Below, in pieces: positions 27,793 to 27,802 of a stretch of 27,802 bases of DNA. The translations under genes and the position numbers were made by a program. Source of the stretch: GWB1-37-8 sp964603935. GTDB lineage: Bacteria > Patescibacteriota > Microgenomatia > Levybacterales > UBA12049. The stretch's first letter is position 1. The number at the start of each line of letters is the position of its first letter. A model generated the notes under the pieces. That model was not told the DNA's origin and made no database searches. It saw only the letters and a program-made list of their open reading frames with translations. The stretch lies in contig CAZRWL010000014.1 in NCBI GenBank assembly GCA_964603935.1, positions 1 through 27,802 on the forward strand, written 5' to 3'.

Positions 27793-27802
27793 TTTTGAGA
27801 GT
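27793..27802 (+). rRNA. Start of 16S rRNA (truncated by window end)
   Basis: The final bases ttttgagagt match the beginning of bacterial 16S rRNA, where (U)GAGAGUUUGAUCCUGGCUCAG is nearly universal. Only the first few bases are in the window. A consensus promoter and a leader of about 340 structured bases upstream support the call. Confidence 0.6.

Noticed and set aside
1..27802. CRISPR array or complete tRNA gene
   Set aside because: No set of regularly spaced repeats with unique spacers and no cloverleaf with a complete T-arm was seen on either strand; the repeats present are dispersed palindromes or pairs.

Overview
The window looks like chromosome from a Candidate Phyla Radiation (Patescibacteria) bacterium, probably Microgenomates-like. 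This is inferred from the AT-rich composition, the compact mreB-mreC-mreD-mrdA cell-shape cluster, a DUF5667 protein, toxin-antitoxin pairs, palindromic repeats inserted in frame into housekeeping genes, and a diversity-generating retroelement cassette. There is no marker long enough to name a lineage. The last ten bases appear to be the start of a 16S rRNA gene.

Layout. 1-817: a repeat-flanked AbrB/PIN toxin-antitoxin pair. 841-1311: a four-helix-bundle gene between 12-bp inverted repeats, the right one lying inside the mreB promoter. 1329-7659: mreB, an unknown 712-residue gene, mreC, mreD and mrdA. 7670-8348: a reverse-strand AbrB/Doc pair. 8444-11131: an unknown protein, a lipoprotein and dprA. 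11124-15185 (reverse): a membrane-anchored surface protein, a ribbon-helix-helix antitoxin with a broken PIN toxin, an unknown HTH-like protein, an orphan MazE-like protein, and an intact AbrB/PIN pair. 15278-16508: the diversity-generating retroelement cassette. 16561-20165: a truncated second topA start, a reverse lipoprotein, then intact topA. 20263-25556: HD-domain protein, DUF5667 protein, a reverse TIM-barrel/nucleotidyltransferase pair, a SpoU methyltransferase and a small membrane protein. 25675-27383: a caspase-like protein between 24-bp direct repeats. 27419-27802: rRNA promoter and structured leader running into 16S rRNA.

The main discovery is the retroelement cassette. The 3' end of the 245-codon gene at 15316-16053 carries a 112-bp variable repeat. 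An equally long template repeat lies 284 bp downstream. All 20 differences between them fall on adenines of the template, the signature of adenine-specific mutagenic retrohoming. No reverse transcriptase gene is in the window. The template sits in a short stretch closed by a terminator, so the enzyme would have to act in trans or has been lost. A diverged 5' fragment of topA 124 bp further on suggests that the cassette arrived by recombination next to topA.

Two other patterns run through the window. First, about seventeen genes have a sigma-70 type -10 box ending only 5-9 bases before the start codon, usually with a -35 box 17 bases further up, implying leaderless mRNAs. Second, several palindromic repeat families are inserted in frame in mreB, mreD, mrdA, dprA and topA. 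One 131-bp family is shared by dprA and topA and shows a compensatory base-pair change.
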